A stretch of DNA of 56,352 nt from Nocardioides sp. IC4_145 (GCF_011250565.1 NZ_JAANMS010000033.1:1-56352); one strand, 5' to 3'; shown: positions 1 to 9,188, numbered from the stretch's first letter. Notes: a model not told the origin generated them from the letters alone. Numbers and translations are program-made.

Positions 1-57
1 GTCGTCGGCGGAGTCGTCGGCGGGGTCGTCGGCGGGGTCGTCGGCGGGGTCGTCGGC
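1..57. repeat. 12-nt tandem repeat encoding a Pro-Thr linker
   Basis: Four to five copies of the unit GTCGTCGGCGGG run from the window edge. On the minus strand they read Pro-Pro-Thr-Thr and form the linker after the surface domain of the protein below. Such a repeat can change copy number by slippage; the array continues past the edge, so its length is unknown. Confidence 0.85.
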
Positions 58-785
58 CCGTCGCCCACTCGGAAGTGGTACGACGAGGCCGGGCCGGTCA
101 GCGAGGCGCCGGTGCTCGTCCTGGCCGTCGGCGTCACCGTCAGCTCGTAGCTGCCGAGCTCACTGAAGGACCAGTTCGTGTGCACGTGGTTGTTGGGACC
201 GACCGGGATGATGTCCGGCCCACCGTCCGAGGTGTCGACGTAGCGGTTGATGGGCCCGCCACTGGCGCCGCTCTGCCAGGTGTGCACCTCACCGGGGCCC
301 TCGACCGTCACGGACAGCCCGACCGGCTGCCCGCCGGCCAGGGTGACCCCGGGGGGGAGGGTGCCTGCCAGCTCCTCGGTGCTCCAGCCCGGCCAGGGCA
401 GCGCCGAGTCCTGCACCTCGGGGAGGACGTAGATGGTGTCGCCAGGATCGCCGAGGAAGTCGTAGGCCGGGGCAGGGGGCACCTGCAGCTCGGCGCGTTC
501 CTCGTCGACCGCGATGGTGACGTCCTCGGGCGCGCGCAGCTGCGATCCAGAGGCATGGAGTCCTGTCTCGTCCTTGACCTGGAGGCGTAGCGCCCGCGCC
601 GCCGAGTCGTAGCGCACGTCGAACAGGTCGATGTGCCCCTGGGTGAGCACGAAGTCTCGGTCGCCGGTGGCTGCCGCCGCCGAGTGGGCGGTGCCGCCGA
701 TGACACCGGTGACGCCGGCGGTCGCGAGCAACGCGGTCGCCATCACACCACCGACCGTCGCTCGGGCTGGTCGTTCGATCTGCAT
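1..785 (-). CDS. Choice-of-anchor M surface protein, N-terminal part (3' end outside window)
   Basis: The gene starts at ATG 785 and runs off the left edge, giving 261 residues. Residues 1-40 form a signal peptide with an Ala-rich cleavage region. A single surface domain follows (residues about 43-240), with the conserved block NNHVHTNWSFSELGSYELTV that marks the actinobacterial anchored-repeat domain (TIGR03769 type). It ends in a repeated Pro-Thr linker. Proteins of this family are secreted, usually wall-anchored, and encoded with zinc or manganese ABC transporters. Two Zur-like palindromes lie upstream, so zinc-starvation control is likely. Whether the missing C-terminus carries a sortase signal cannot be seen. 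The family call is firm; the function (surface metal capture or display) is inferred. Confidence 0.85.
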   Translation of the reverse strand, partial: MQIERPARATVGGVMATALLATAGVTGVIGGTAHSAAAATGDRDFVLTQGHIDLFDVRYDSAARALRLQVKDETGLHASGSQLRAPEDVTIAVDEERAELQVPPAPAYDFLGDPGDTIYVLPEVQDSALPWPGWSTEELAGTLPPGVTLAGGQPVGLSVTVEGPGEVHTWQSGASGGPINRYVDTSDGGPDIIPVGPNNHVHTNWSFSELGSYELTVTPTARTSTGASLTGPASSYHFRVGDGPTTPPTTPPTTPPTTPPT

Positions 786-837
786 GGTCTTCCTCCGCCG
801 TCGTGCCGGGCTTCTACCCGGACGGCGCAGACCTTAA

Positions 838-852
838 TGATAATCGTTTTCA
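838..852. promoter_or_regulatory. Zur-box-like palindrome 1
   Basis: TGATAATCGTTTTCA is a near-perfect inverted repeat (TGAtAA-3-TTtTCA) like the actinobacterial Zur consensus. It is 53 bp upstream of the start of the leftward surface-protein gene, a position that fits repression by zinc-bound Zur. Confidence 0.6.
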
Positions 853-916
853 TTGGCAAGTGACGCGTCCCTGCAGTCCGCCCTAGACCACCACCGTTCC
901 GCCCACCTCTCGTTAT

Positions 917-931
917 TGATAACTGTTCTCA
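917..931. promoter_or_regulatory. Zur-box-like palindrome 2
   Basis: TGATAACTGTTCTCA matches palindrome 1 in layout and lies 86 bp upstream of the rightward methyltransferase gene, so each divergent gene appears to have its own operator. Confidence 0.55.
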
Positions 932-1016
932 TTAAGGCTTAGGGTCTCCCTGCGGCCACCGGCCGCCGGCGCGCCTCTCCAGGAGCGCACGCCCCGGCCT
1001 GAGAGGTGAGCCCCCG

Positions 1017-1769
1017 ATGGACCCGAGCAGCTTCTGGCGAGTGGGCGACTACGGCATCGTCGGTGACCTCTGGGCAGCCCCCGGGCGGGATCTCGCGGCG
1101 GCCCTCGACGTCCGTGGCTTGGACACGATCGACCTCGCCACCGGCACCGGGGTCACCGCGATCGCCCTGGCTCGCCACGGCGCCGCGTCGGTGGTTGGCG
1201 TGGACATCACCCCGCCGCTGCTCGCCGAGGCCGCCCGCCGGGCCGAAGCCGCGAGCCTGCGGATCACCTGGCTGGAAGCCGACGTCACCTCCGTGCCCCT
1301 TCCCGGTGCGAGCGCAGACCTCGTGACCTCCACCTTCGGCCTGGTCTTCGCTGCCGAGCCCCGCCGGGCGGTGGCCGAGGCCGTCCGCCTCACCCGTCCC
1401 GGCGGTCAGGTGGTCTTCACGAGCTGGTCCCCCGACGGACTCTTCGGGGAGGTCCGGCGGACGATGGCCGCGCACTTCCCGGAAGCCCCGGCGCCCTGGC
1501 ACGAGTCCGAGGCGGGGATCCGCGAGGTCGCCGGCCCGCTGGCCGCGGTGACAGAACGTCACTTCGAGCTCGTGGTGGCCTCCCCCGAGACGTTCGTCGC
1601 GCAAATGGAGCAGTGGAGCGCACCGATCGTGCTGGCGGCGCGGAGCCTCGGCGATCGCTGGCCCGCCGCCCGCGGCCAGCTGGTCGACGTGGTCACCGGC
1701 ACCGGCGCGGTCGTCCGCGACACCTTCCGGGTTCAGGTGCCCTACCTCGTGACGACGCTGCGCCGCTGA
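1017..1769 (+). CDS. Class I SAM-dependent methyltransferase
   Basis: A 250-aa protein with the class I methyltransferase fold. The SAM-binding motif I is DLATGTGVTAIAL (residues about 39-51), followed by an acidic loop (VGVDIT) and motif II-III regions (EADVTSVPL, RLTRPGG). The start has a good GAGAGGTGAG ribosome site. There is no signal peptide, so it acts in the cytoplasm. The substrate is not evident; the nearest relatives are small ubiquinone/menaquinone-like methyltransferases. Placement between two surface-protein genes and behind a Zur-like box suggests it belongs to the zinc-starvation response. Confidence 0.75.
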   Translation: MDPSSFWRVGDYGIVGDLWAAPGRDLAAALDVRGLDTIDLATGTGVTAIALARHGAASVVGVDITPPLLAEAARRAEAASLRITWLEADVTSVPLPGASADLVTSTFGLVFAAEPRRAVAEAVRLTRPGGQVVFTSWSPDGLFGEVRRTMAAHFPEAPAPWHESEAGIREVAGPLAAVTERHFELVVASPETFVAQMEQWSAPIVLAARSLGDRWPAARGQLVDVVTGTGAVVRDTFRVQVPYLVTTLRR

Positions 1770-1919
1770 GCCGCCACCGCCCCGGCGGGCCGTCGAGGAA
1801 CAGCCCGCCCCCAGACCGTTCGAATCGCGCCGCCCCGTGCCTGCAGATGCCGTCGCGGCGCGAACGACCGTCAGCCCGCGCTGGCAGCCCACCACTCACC
1901 CACGAGAGCAAGGAAACCT

Positions 1920-4900
1920 GTGACACGAGTCGATACCGCGGCGCCCCTCCGGCGTCGCCGCACCGTCGGTCTGGCCGCCGCCCTTGGCGTCCTGGCCGCC
2001 CTCACCGTTGGCCCGGTCGGCGCGGCGAGCGCCGCCGATGGCCCTGCACCGCCTTCCCGCGACGTCGACGTCATCGCCGACGTCCACACCGATGCCATCG
2101 CCACGTTCTGGGAGGACGGAGCGCTGGTGCTGGACACCAAGGCCGACACTCCGGACCTGGGCACCCGCTACGACGCCGACGACGTGTGGTTCCACGTCGA
2201 CGACGACTCGCGGATCGCGAGCCTCCCCGCCGGCTACGAGTTCATCGCCGAAGCGGGGTCCACCGTCTGGCTGGCCCCCCAGGGCCAGCAGGCCGGGCAG
2301 ATCTGGCCCGGGTTCTCCACGGAGTCGGTGGCGAGCGGGATCCTCGACGAGGAGGACATCACCTTCACCTTGGACGACGTCGACGGTCCCGGCGACGTCG
2401 AGCTGTGGTTGACCGGGTCCTTCGGTGGAGTCGGCTCCCGGATCTGGTCCAGCGACGAGGACGTCAAGAGCTTCACCCGCAAGACGAACGTCCACATGCA
2501 CGCCAACTGGGCCTTCACGCGGCCCGGGACCTACGAGCTCACCGTGAGCGCCGACGCCACCGTCGACGGCTCACCGGTGGGCGACACACAGACCTACACG
2601 TTCGTGGTCGGGGACCTGCCGGAGCCGACGACAACGAGCACCGGCCTGTCCGTCTCGACGGCCGACCTCACCGCCGGCGACCCGGTCACTCTCACGTCGA
2701 CGGTCGGCCCGTCCGAGACCGGGGTCGCGGAGGGCGTCGAGCCCGTCGAGGGCGCCGTCGAGTTCCGCGACGGCACCACGGTCCTCGGCCACGACCCGGT
2801 CGACGAGGACGGCACCGCCGAGCTCACCGTCCCCGACCTCGGCGTCGGCACCCACGAGATCACCGCGGTCTTCGTGCCGGACACCACCCGCCTCGCGACG
2901 ACCTCGACCTCGCAGCCGGTCACCGTGACCGTCACCGACGGCACAGGCGTGCCCTTCGGGATCAAGGGACTGCAGGAGAGCTACACCGTCGGCGACACCC
3001 TCGAGGCGCGGGTCGTCGGTCACCAGCTCGCCGAGGGCGAGATGTACCTGTGGGTCATCCGCCCGGTCGGGGCCGACTCCGGGTACGTCGTCTACGGCGA
3101 CGACGAGGACGCCTCGTTCCGGGGCCAGCTGACCCAGGCGCTCGACAGCGGGTGGGACGGCTATGAGCTCCAGGTGTACGTCGCCGACGAGGACACCTGG
3201 CGGAGCACCGGGAGCGAGAGCGCCTTCTTCCCGATCGCCGTGACCGACGCCCCGGGCGTCGCTCCGATCAGCACCGAGCTCTCGACCGAGCAGCACTTCG
3301 TCGGCGACGACATCGTGTTCCCGCTGAGCCGCGACCTGGCCGAGGACGAGACCGCACGCGTCGTCTACCGGGCTGCGACCAGCCCCTGGTTCGAGGTCGA
3401 CACGAAGGTCGAGGGCGGCGCCGCCGTGGCGCAGATGCCCTACCCGACCGGGCAGATCGAGTTCGCCGTCCAGGTCGTGCGCGACGGGCTCGCGGTCACC
3501 CAGTCCGCTGCCGTGCCCGGCGAGGTCTCCTGGCGCGAGGTCCTGGTCGAGGGGGTCCGCTCCGTATACCGGGTGGGTCAGACCCTCGCGGCCACCGCCA
3601 AGCTGTACCCGACCAGGGACGGCCTCACCTACCGCTGGCTGCTGTGGGACGGCACTGGCGACGTGGTCACCCTGAAGGAGGGGACCACCGAGGAGGCGAT
3701 GACCCTCGACCTACCGATGACGGCCGACCTCGACGGCCAGCGCCTGTACTTCGAGCCCTCCACCCGCGCCGGCACCGGCCAGGAGGTCACCGTCGGCACG
3801 TGGAGCACCGAGCTCGTCGTCTCCGAGGCCGACCCCGAGACCCAGCTGCTGTTCTTCGAGAACCTCGGCCACCACTACCACCAGGGCTACGACATCAACC
3901 TCGACCTGGTCGCCGACCCCGCCCTTGCGGAGGGCGATGCGATCACCTGGGAGTGGAAGTGGCCCGGCGCCGAGTGGGTGCCGTTCCCGGGCGCCTCGGG
4001 GATGTCACACCACCTCGTCGCCGAGCAGGCGCTCGACGGCGTCGAGGTCCGCGCGACGCTCGACTACGCGGACTCCGCGGAGACCCTGACCACCGAGCCG
4101 GTCACCATCCACCACGACGACCACGGCTCGCCGGCACGTCAGAAGCCCACGGTGAGCGGCGCGACCACCTACGCCGCAGGTGAGGACCTCGCGCTCGGCC
4201 TGCAGCTGCCCGAGAACGGGCAGACGGTGCTGACCGACCACCGCTGGGAGCGCCAGGACCCGGGCTCGCAGGAGTGGACCGCGCTGCCGGGCCAGACCGG
4301 CACCGGGCTGGCCCTGCCGGTCACGACCGCCGACGACGGCGCGTCGTACCGGGTCACCATCCTCAAGCCCACCGGAGAGACGGCGTATGGCCCGTCCCCC
4401 GCGGTGACCGTGCAGGTCGGGCCCGGCGCGACGCCGGACCCGACCCCGGACCCGCAGCCCGAGCCGGACCCTCAGCCCGAGCCCGAGCCGGACACCGAGC
4501 CCGAGCCGGATACCGAGCCGGTTCCGGACGAGCAGCTCACCGACGCGACGGCCGGCCAGGTGCAGGTCGTCGGCGGACCCGTCATCCCGGGTGCGGACGT
4601 CTCGGCCGTGGTCGACCCGCAGCACGCCGGCACCTGGGTCTCGGTCTGGCTGCACTCCGAGCCGACCTGGCTGGGCTGGGCGCGAGTGCGGGAGGACGGC
4701 ACCCTCACGGTGCCGTTGCCCGAGGACGTCGCAGCCGGCACGCACCGACTGGTGGTCAAGAGCAGCAACGGCGCGCTCCTGGGCTGGACGCGACTGCAGG
4801 TCGGGCCGACCCCCGGCCCCGAGCCGGTGGCCACCACCGTCACCGCCCGGAATGTCACCCAGGTTTACGGGCGCCGGGTCGCCGTCCGGGTCGACGTCTC

Positions 4901-5387
4901 GCCCGGCGCCACCGGGCGGGTCGAGGCCCGCGTCGGCTCCCGAACCGTCAGCGCCACCCTGAGCGACGGCACCGCCACCCTCACCCTGCCCGCCCGTTCC
5001 CTGGAGCCGGGCCGACACGACGTGCGGATCGACTATCGCGGCGTCGAGGGCGAGTTCGCGTCGTCGACCGGCCGGGCCACCGTGCGCGTCGCGAAGGCCA
5101 CCGCGATCGTGCGGGCCACACCCGTCCAGCGGGTCGTCGAACGCGGCACGAAGGCTCGGATTCGGGTCGCGGTCAAGCCCGGCGCCCTCGACCCGAGCGG
5201 CGAGGTCACGGTCAAGGTCGCCGGCAGGACCAGGACCGTCCGCCTCGACCGGGCCGGCACCGCCACGGTGGAGCTCCGGGTGCCGCACGGGACCCGGGTC
5301 GGACGACAGCGCGTGGTCGTGACCTACAGCGGTGACGAGCACCTGACCCGGGACCGGGTCCGCACCCGGATCCGCGTCAAGCGCTGA
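1920..5387 (+). CDS. Large choice-of-anchor M surface protein with Ig-like repeats
   Basis: A 1155-aa secreted protein from GTG 1920. Residues 1-39 are a signal peptide ending ASAA. The anchored-repeat surface domain (residues about 45-225) carries TNVHMHANWAFTRPGTYELT. Several Ig-like beta domains follow (about 235-840), then a Pro-Asp-Glu linker (residues about 838-870, PEPDPQPEPEPDTE pattern) and two to three Ig-like 3-type repeats up to the C-terminus. The protein ends in a basic stretch (RTRIRVKR) with no LPXTG-like motif, hydrophobic segment or other visible anchor, although a sortase is encoded next door. It may be released, held by other wall proteins, or bind the wall through its basic end. 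No Zur-like box was found directly upstream; it may be co-transcribed with the methyltransferase 150 bp before it. Confidence 0.8.
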   Translation: MTRVDTAAPLRRRRTVGLAAALGVLAALTVGPVGAASAADGPAPPSRDVDVIADVHTDAIATFWEDGALVLDTKADTPDLGTRYDADDVWFHVDDDSRIASLPAGYEFIAEAGSTVWLAPQGQQAGQIWPGFSTESVASGILDEEDITFTLDDVDGPGDVELWLTGSFGGVGSRIWSSDEDVKSFTRKTNVHMHANWAFTRPGTYELTVSADATVDGSPVGDTQTYTFVVGDLPEPTTTSTGLSVSTADLTAGDPVTLTSTVGPSETGVAEGVEPVEGAVEFRDGTTVLGHDPVDEDGTAELTVPDLGVGTHEITAVFVPDTTRLATTSTSQPVTVTVTDGTGVPFGIKGLQESYTVGDTLEARVVGHQLAEGEMYLWVIRPVGADSGYVVYGDDEDASFRGQLTQALDSGWDGYELQVYVADEDTWRSTGSESAFFPIAVTDAPGVAPISTELSTEQHFVGDDIVFPLSRDLAEDETARVVYRAATSPWFEVDTKVEGGAAVAQMPYPTGQIEFAVQVVRDGLAVTQSAAVPGEVSWREVLVEGVRSVYRVGQTLAATAKLYPTRDGLTYRWLLWDGTGDVVTLKEGTTEEAMTLDLPMTADLDGQRLYFEPSTRAGTGQEVTVGTWSTELVVSEADPETQLLFFENLGHHYHQGYDINLDLVADPALAEGDAITWEWKWPGAEWVPFPGASGMSHHLVAEQALDGVEVRATLDYADSAETLTTEPVTIHHDDHGSPARQKPTVSGATTYAAGEDLALGLQLPENGQTVLTDHRWERQDPGSQEWTALPGQTGTGLALPVTTADDGASYRVTILKPTGETAYGPSPAVTVQVGPGATPDPTPDPQPEPDPQPEPEPDTEPEPDTEPVPDEQLTDATAGQVQVVGGPVIPGADVSAVVDPQHAGTWVSVWLHSEPTWLGWARVREDGTLTVPLPEDVAAGTHRLVVKSSNGALLGWTRLQVGPTPGPEPVATTVTARNVTQVYGRRVAVRVDVSPGATGRVEARVGSRTVSATLSDGTATLTLPARSLEPGRHDVRIDYRGVEGEFASSTGRATVRVAKATAIVRATPVQRVVERGTKARIRVAVKPGALDPSGEVTVKVAGRTRTVRLDRAGTATVELRVPHGTRVGRQRVVVTYSGDEHLTRDRVRTRIRVKR

Positions 5388-5401
5388 CCCCGCCCGCACC
5401 G

Positions 5402-5437
5402 CGCGCCGTGACGCCTGACATCAGGCGTCACGGCGCG
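5402..5437. terminator. Strong bidirectional hairpin terminator
   Basis: A perfect 17-bp inverted repeat (CGCGCCGTGACGCCTGA and its complement) with a 2-nt centre lies just after the large surface protein and before the converging sortase gene, so it can stop transcription from both sides. Confidence 0.8.
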
Positions 5438-5525
5438 TGCCTCTTTGCGCATCACGCCGACCAACGACCCGACGGTCGTCGCCGCCGCGGGTTGCCAGGA
5501 GCCGGGGTCCGCCGTGCGCCAGCGC

Positions 5526-6179
5526 TCAGCGCTTCGGGACGCGCGAGGCCAAGTGACCGAAGGCCACCAGTCGCTCCTCGGTCTCGAAGAGGCTGGCGCA
5601 GGTCACCAGGGTCAGCAGCCGCTCGGACGACCGGGAAGGCTCGACTCCTCGTCGGAGCGGGTCGACCGGCCGGCCGCCGAGCACCCAGGCCTCGTCGAGA
5701 TCGACCGTGAGGTCTTGGCCGCCCGTGTCGAGCACGTACGTGAGCACCTCGTGCCTCGTCTCCACCATGACCCGGTCGCCGGCCACGAGGGCGGGCATGT
5801 CGCGCAGCGGCTCGCCGTGCGTGACACGGTGCCCGGCGATGACGAGATTGCCCCGTCTTCCGGGCGTCACCGAACCGGGCACGAGCCCGAAGCCCGACGC
5901 CAGCTGCTCGTCGTCCGCTCCCTCTAGGAGCGGCACTGCGTAGGAGTCACCGAAGGCCGGGATCCGCACGACGGCGGACGCCTCCGAGCTCGCTGCAGGC
6001 CACCCGCCCCTTCCCTCCGCCCAGGCGTCCTCCAACCGCTCGACGATCGCCGTGTGCTCGCGACGCGAGACCCAGGTGGTTCCGAGGTAGGCCCAGCCGG
6101 CGAGACCCAGCAGGAGGACGCCGACGAGCAGGAGCGCCATCCCGAGCACGAGCGAGGGCCTGGACCTCTGGCCACCCAT
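5526..6179 (-). CDS. Class E sortase
   Basis: A 217-aa membrane protein. One N-terminal transmembrane segment (residues about 10-32) is followed by the sortase domain. The catalytic residues are visible: His117 in AGHRVTHGEPL, Cys194 in LTLVTCAS and Arg203 in EERLVAFGHL, the spacing of class E enzymes of high-GC Gram-positives, which prefer LAXTG-like signals. It lies 29 bp downstream of the ABC ATPase gene on the same strand and is probably co-transcribed from the Zur-like promoter at 6.86 kb. Its likely substrates are anchored-repeat surface proteins, but the one complete candidate here (1920-5387) has no visible sorting signal. Confidence 0.85.
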   Translation of the reverse strand: MGGQRSRPSLVLGMALLLVGVLLLGLAGWAYLGTTWVSRREHTAIVERLEDAWAEGRGGWPAASSEASAVVRIPAFGDSYAVPLLEGADDEQLASGFGLVPGSVTPGRRGNLVIAGHRVTHGEPLRDMPALVAGDRVMVETRHEVLTYVLDTGGQDLTVDLDEAWVLGGRPVDPLRRGVEPSRSSERLLTLVTCASLFETEERLVAFGHLASRVPKR

Positions 6180-6208
6180 CGATCGACCGCCGTCCGTCGC
6201 CCTGGCGG

Positions 6209-6835
6209 TCAGTCGACCAGTCGACCCTCCGCCAGCCGGATCACCCGGTCGGCGGAGCGGATGCTGTCCTCGTCGTGGCTCACGCACACGACCGCGGCGC
6301 CGCGGTCGCGCGCCTCGGCGCGCAGGATGGTGCGCGTCGTGTCCCTGCTCGCGGCGTCCAAGCCGGCCGCCGGCTCGTCGAGGAGCAGGACGTCGGCCTC
6401 CTGCACGACCCCCTGCGCCAGCAGCGCGCGCTGGCGCTGACCGCCGGAGAGCGTCGAGAGCGGACGGTCCTCGAAGCCGGTCAGCGACACGCGGGCAATG
6501 GCCTCGTCGACTGCCCTCCGCGCCTCCGCCCGCGGGCGACGCCGGGACCACGTGCCCATCGTGACGACGTCGCGCACGGTCACCGGGAGCGTGTCGGGCA
6601 CGGCCGGTCGCTGCACGACCAGCGCAATCCTGCCGTGGCGCACGACGTTCCCGCGCCGCGGCTCGAGCACTCCCGCCAGCAGCTCTACCAGGGTGGACTT
6701 CCCCGCGCCGTTCGGTCCGCAGACGACGGTGACGGCGCCACGCGGCACCGCCACCGAGACGTCGTGGAGCACGTCCTCGGCGTCGTGGGCGTAGCACAGG
6801 CCCTGGGCGGCGACCGGATCGCTCGACTGCGGCAT
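6209..6835 (-). CDS. Zinc/manganese-type ABC transporter ATPase (anchored-repeat system)
   Basis: A 208-aa ABC ATPase. Walker A is GPNGAGKST (residues 40-48), the Q-loop is near Gln75, the signature is LSGGQRQR (129-136), Walker B is VLLLDEP with Glu154, and the switch is His187 in VSHDE. It powers import of a divalent metal, most likely zinc, together with the divergent permease at 6891 and the lipoprotein at 9185. The family is the ATP-binding subunit of anchored-repeat-type ABC transporters (TIGR03771 type). AGGAGG lies 8 nt before ATG 6835. A Zur-like box lies 19 bp upstream of the start. Confidence 0.88.
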   Translation of the reverse strand: MPQSSDPVAAQGLCYAHDAEDVLHDVSVAVPRGAVTVVCGPNGAGKSTLVELLAGVLEPRRGNVVRHGRIALVVQRPAVPDTLPVTVRDVVTMGTWSRRRPRAEARRAVDEAIARVSLTGFEDRPLSTLSGGQRQRALLAQGVVQEADVLLLDEPAAGLDAASRDTTRTILRAEARDRGAAVVCVSHDEDSIRSADRVIRLAEGRLVD

Positions 6836-6853
6836 GGGACCATCCTCCTGAAT

Positions 6854-6868
6854 TGCGAACGATTCTCA
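6854..6868. promoter_or_regulatory. Zur-box-like palindrome 3 between ATPase and permease genes
   Basis: TGCGAACGATTCTCA is an imperfect palindrome placed in the 55-bp divergent gap between the transporter ATPase and permease genes. One bound repressor could silence both directions. Confidence 0.6.
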
Positions 6869-6890
6869 AAATCATCTACGGTCCGTCCTC

Positions 6891-7814
6891 GTGCGATTCG
6901 TCGAGGACCCCTTCAGTGCCGAGTTCATGCAGCGCGCCCTCCTGGGCGGCTCGCTGGTCGCGGTCATCTGCGGGGCGGTGGGGACCTGGGTCGTCATCCG
7001 GGGCATGGCCTTCCTCGGCGAGGCGGTCGGCCACGGGATGCTGCCGGGCGTCGCCATCGCGACGATCGTCGGCGCGCCGGTGCTGTTGGGGGGCGCGGCG
7101 AGTGCCGTCGTCATGAGCGCGACGATCGGCGCGCTGCACCGGCGTGGCCGACTCTCGTACGACACCGCGATCGGGCTGCTCTTCGTGGCGATGCTGTCCC
7201 TCGGCGTGATCATCGTGTCCCACTCGGGCAGCTTCGCGACCGACGCGACGGCGATGCTCTTCGGTGACATCCTGGCGCTCGGCGACGGTGACATCGTCAT
7301 GCTGGCCGGGGCCGTCGTCGTGACGCTGTCCCTGACCGCGGTGTTCCACCGGGCGTTCGTCGCAGCGGCGTTCGACCCCCGGGTGGCCCAGACGCTCGGT
7401 CTGCGGCCGAACCTCGCCCAAGCGGTGCTCGTCGGGCTGGTGACCTTGGCCGTCGTCGCGTCGTACCAAGCCGTCGGCTCCCTGCTCGTCATCGGCCTGC
7501 TGCTCGCTCCTGCGGTGGCGGCCGGTCAGTGGACGACCCGGATCCCGACGACGATGGCGCTAGCCGCGGCCACCGGGGTGCTCGCGGTGTTCGTCGGCCT
7601 GCTCGTCTCGTGGCACGCCGGCACCGCCGCGGGCTCCTCCATCGCCTACACCGCCGTCATGCTCGCCGCCTGCTCAGCCGTGGCGAGCCGGCTCGCGGGC
7701 CGCGGCCGGCGCCGGTCGCTCGACCCGACGCCGGCGTACGCCGTGCCGGCGGGTCGCCCCGACCCGGTCGCGACGACGCCCGTGCGCGTCCCCGACGCCT
7801 CGGAGGCGCGCTGA
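6891..7814 (+). CDS. Zinc/manganese-type ABC transporter permease (anchored-repeat system)
   Basis: A 307-aa integral membrane protein of the ZnuB/ABC-3 family, starting at GTG 6891. About eight hydrophobic segments are visible, beginning with ALLGGSLVAVICGAVGTWVV and including the conserved FLGEAVGHGMLPGVA region that faces the ATPase. The last 40 residues are polar and cytoplasmic. It pairs with the divergent ATPase and heads the operon permease, AztD-like protein, substrate-binding lipoprotein, second AztD-like protein. Confidence 0.88.
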   Translation: MRFVEDPFSAEFMQRALLGGSLVAVICGAVGTWVVIRGMAFLGEAVGHGMLPGVAIATIVGAPVLLGGAASAVVMSATIGALHRRGRLSYDTAIGLLFVAMLSLGVIIVSHSGSFATDATAMLFGDILALGDGDIVMLAGAVVVTLSLTAVFHRAFVAAAFDPRVAQTLGLRPNLAQAVLVGLVTLAVVASYQAVGSLLVIGLLLAPAVAAGQWTTRIPTTMALAAATGVLAVFVGLLVSWHAGTAAGSSIAYTAVMLAACSAVASRLAGRGRRRSLDPTPAYAVPAGRPDPVATTPVRVPDASEAR

Positions 7815-7904
7815 CCGCACCCGGCGTCCACCGCGGACGCCCGACGCCCACACCTCCCCGGACCACCAGTCGAGAACAGCAACAGACAAGACGGACAAGG
7901 ACCC

Positions 7905-9188
7905 ATGAAGCGCCGCAACCTCATCGCCCTCGCCGGGGCCGTCCTCCTCCTGGGCACGTCGTGCTCGAGCAGCGACGAGACCACGACCGACCTCGCCGAC
8001 GGGCCTGCCGCCGGCTCCGGGTCGACCACAGCCGCCCCTGACGGGCAGGACGGTGACGGCCACGGCGCGGTCGAAGGCGCCCAGGAGGTCGCCGAGCCCC
8101 AGCTGCACCTGGTGAGCGTGGACCGCTCCGGGAAGGCCGCCCTCCTCGACCTGCTGAGCGGGGACACGACCGACGTCGGCACCGTCCCCGGGCCCTCCGC
8201 CCTGGCGAGCGACGGACGCTACGCCCTGGCGACCGTCGACGGCGGCGTCGCCGTCATCGACAGCGGCGTGTGGACCTGGAATCACGGCGACCACTTCCAC
8301 TACTACCGCTCCGCCCCCGAGGTCGTCGGCACCGTGCCCGGCCGGGGCGAGGCGACCGTCTCGACCGGACTCCTGTCGACCGCCGGCGGCACGGGGATCT
8401 TCTTCCCGCGGACCGGTGAGGCCGTCCTGCTCGACAACTCCGCGCTCTCCGACGGGGAGCTCACCGAGTCGTTCCGGACGAAGACCACGCCGCACGACGG
8501 GCTGGTCGCGCCCTTCGCCGGTGGGGCGGTCGTGACCGTCCCCGACGCCTCCGGGTCGGTGACGCACGTCGAGCTGGTCGACGGCGACGGCGAGCCGGTC
8601 GCCGGTACGCGCACCCGCTGCGCCGACGCCCGCGGCGACATCACTACGACGGTCGGACTGGTCATCGGCTGCGCCGACGGTGCGCTGCTGTGGACCGAGT
8701 CCGAGGACGAGCACGACGTCGAGCGGATCCCCTACCCCGCGGACGCCGCGGCGCCGCCGGCGACGGCCTTCGCCGCGCGCAAGAGTCGCCCCACGGTGGC
8801 CGCCCTCGCAGGGCCCACGGGCTTCTGGCTGCTCGACACCCGGGAGCGGTCGTGGCGACTGCACGACGCGGGCGTGCGCCTCCGGCACGTCGCGGCGGTC
8901 GACGACGCGGACGGCCACGTGGTGGCCCTCGACGCGGCCGGCCGCGTGCGGGTGTACGCCGCCGACACCGGCAAGCAGCTGGGCGCGACGCGTCCCCTCG
9001 TCCGGACCGGTCCGCGAGCCGGAGGTGCGCGCGGGGAGGTCACGCTGGTCGTCGACCAGGAGCGGGCCTACGTCAACGCGCCCGCCGAGGGCATGGTCCA
9101 CGAGATCGACTACGCCGACGGTGCGCGCCTCGCGCGCGAGCTGCCGACCGCGACGGAGCCGGCGTTCTTCACGGAGACCGGCCGATGA
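7905..9188 (+). CDS. AztD-like zinc chaperone, first copy (lipoprotein-like beta-propeller)
   Basis: A 427-aa exported protein. The N-terminus has a hydrophobic stretch ending LLLGTSCSSS, a plausible though imperfect lipobox. The body is a series of WD-like beta blades (for example GRYALATVDGGVAVIDSG). The metal-binding signature NHGDHFHYY near residues 126-134 matches the His-rich site of AztD, the periplasmic zinc chaperone of the AztABCD system, which hands zinc to the binding protein AztC. Its stop codon overlaps the start of the substrate-binding gene (ATGA), so the two are translationally coupled. Cys residues in TRCADARGD and VIGCADGA could form a disulfide. Confidence 0.78.
   Translation: MKRRNLIALAGAVLLLGTSCSSSDETTTDLADGPAAGSGSTTAAPDGQDGDGHGAVEGAQEVAEPQLHLVSVDRSGKAALLDLLSGDTTDVGTVPGPSALASDGRYALATVDGGVAVIDSGVWTWNHGDHFHYYRSAPEVVGTVPGRGEATVSTGLLSTAGGTGIFFPRTGEAVLLDNSALSDGELTESFRTKTTPHDGLVAPFAGGAVVTVPDASGSVTHVELVDGDGEPVAGTRTRCADARGDITTTVGLVIGCADGALLWTESEDEHDVERIPYPADAAAPPATAFAARKSRPTVAALAGPTGFWLLDTRERSWRLHDAGVRLRHVAAVDDADGHVVALDAAGRVRVYAADTGKQLGATRPLVRTGPRAGGARGEVTLVVDQERAYVNAPAEGMVHEIDYADGARLARELPTATEPAFFTETGR

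Noticed and set aside
1..57. CRISPR array
   Set aside because: The repeat is a 12-nt coding tandem repeat without spacers, encoding Pro-Pro-Thr-Thr.
5526..6875. A 449-codon frame that would fuse the sortase to an upstream protein
   Set aside because: The upstream part is an off-frame reading of the ABC ATPase gene; the sortase starts at ATG 6179.
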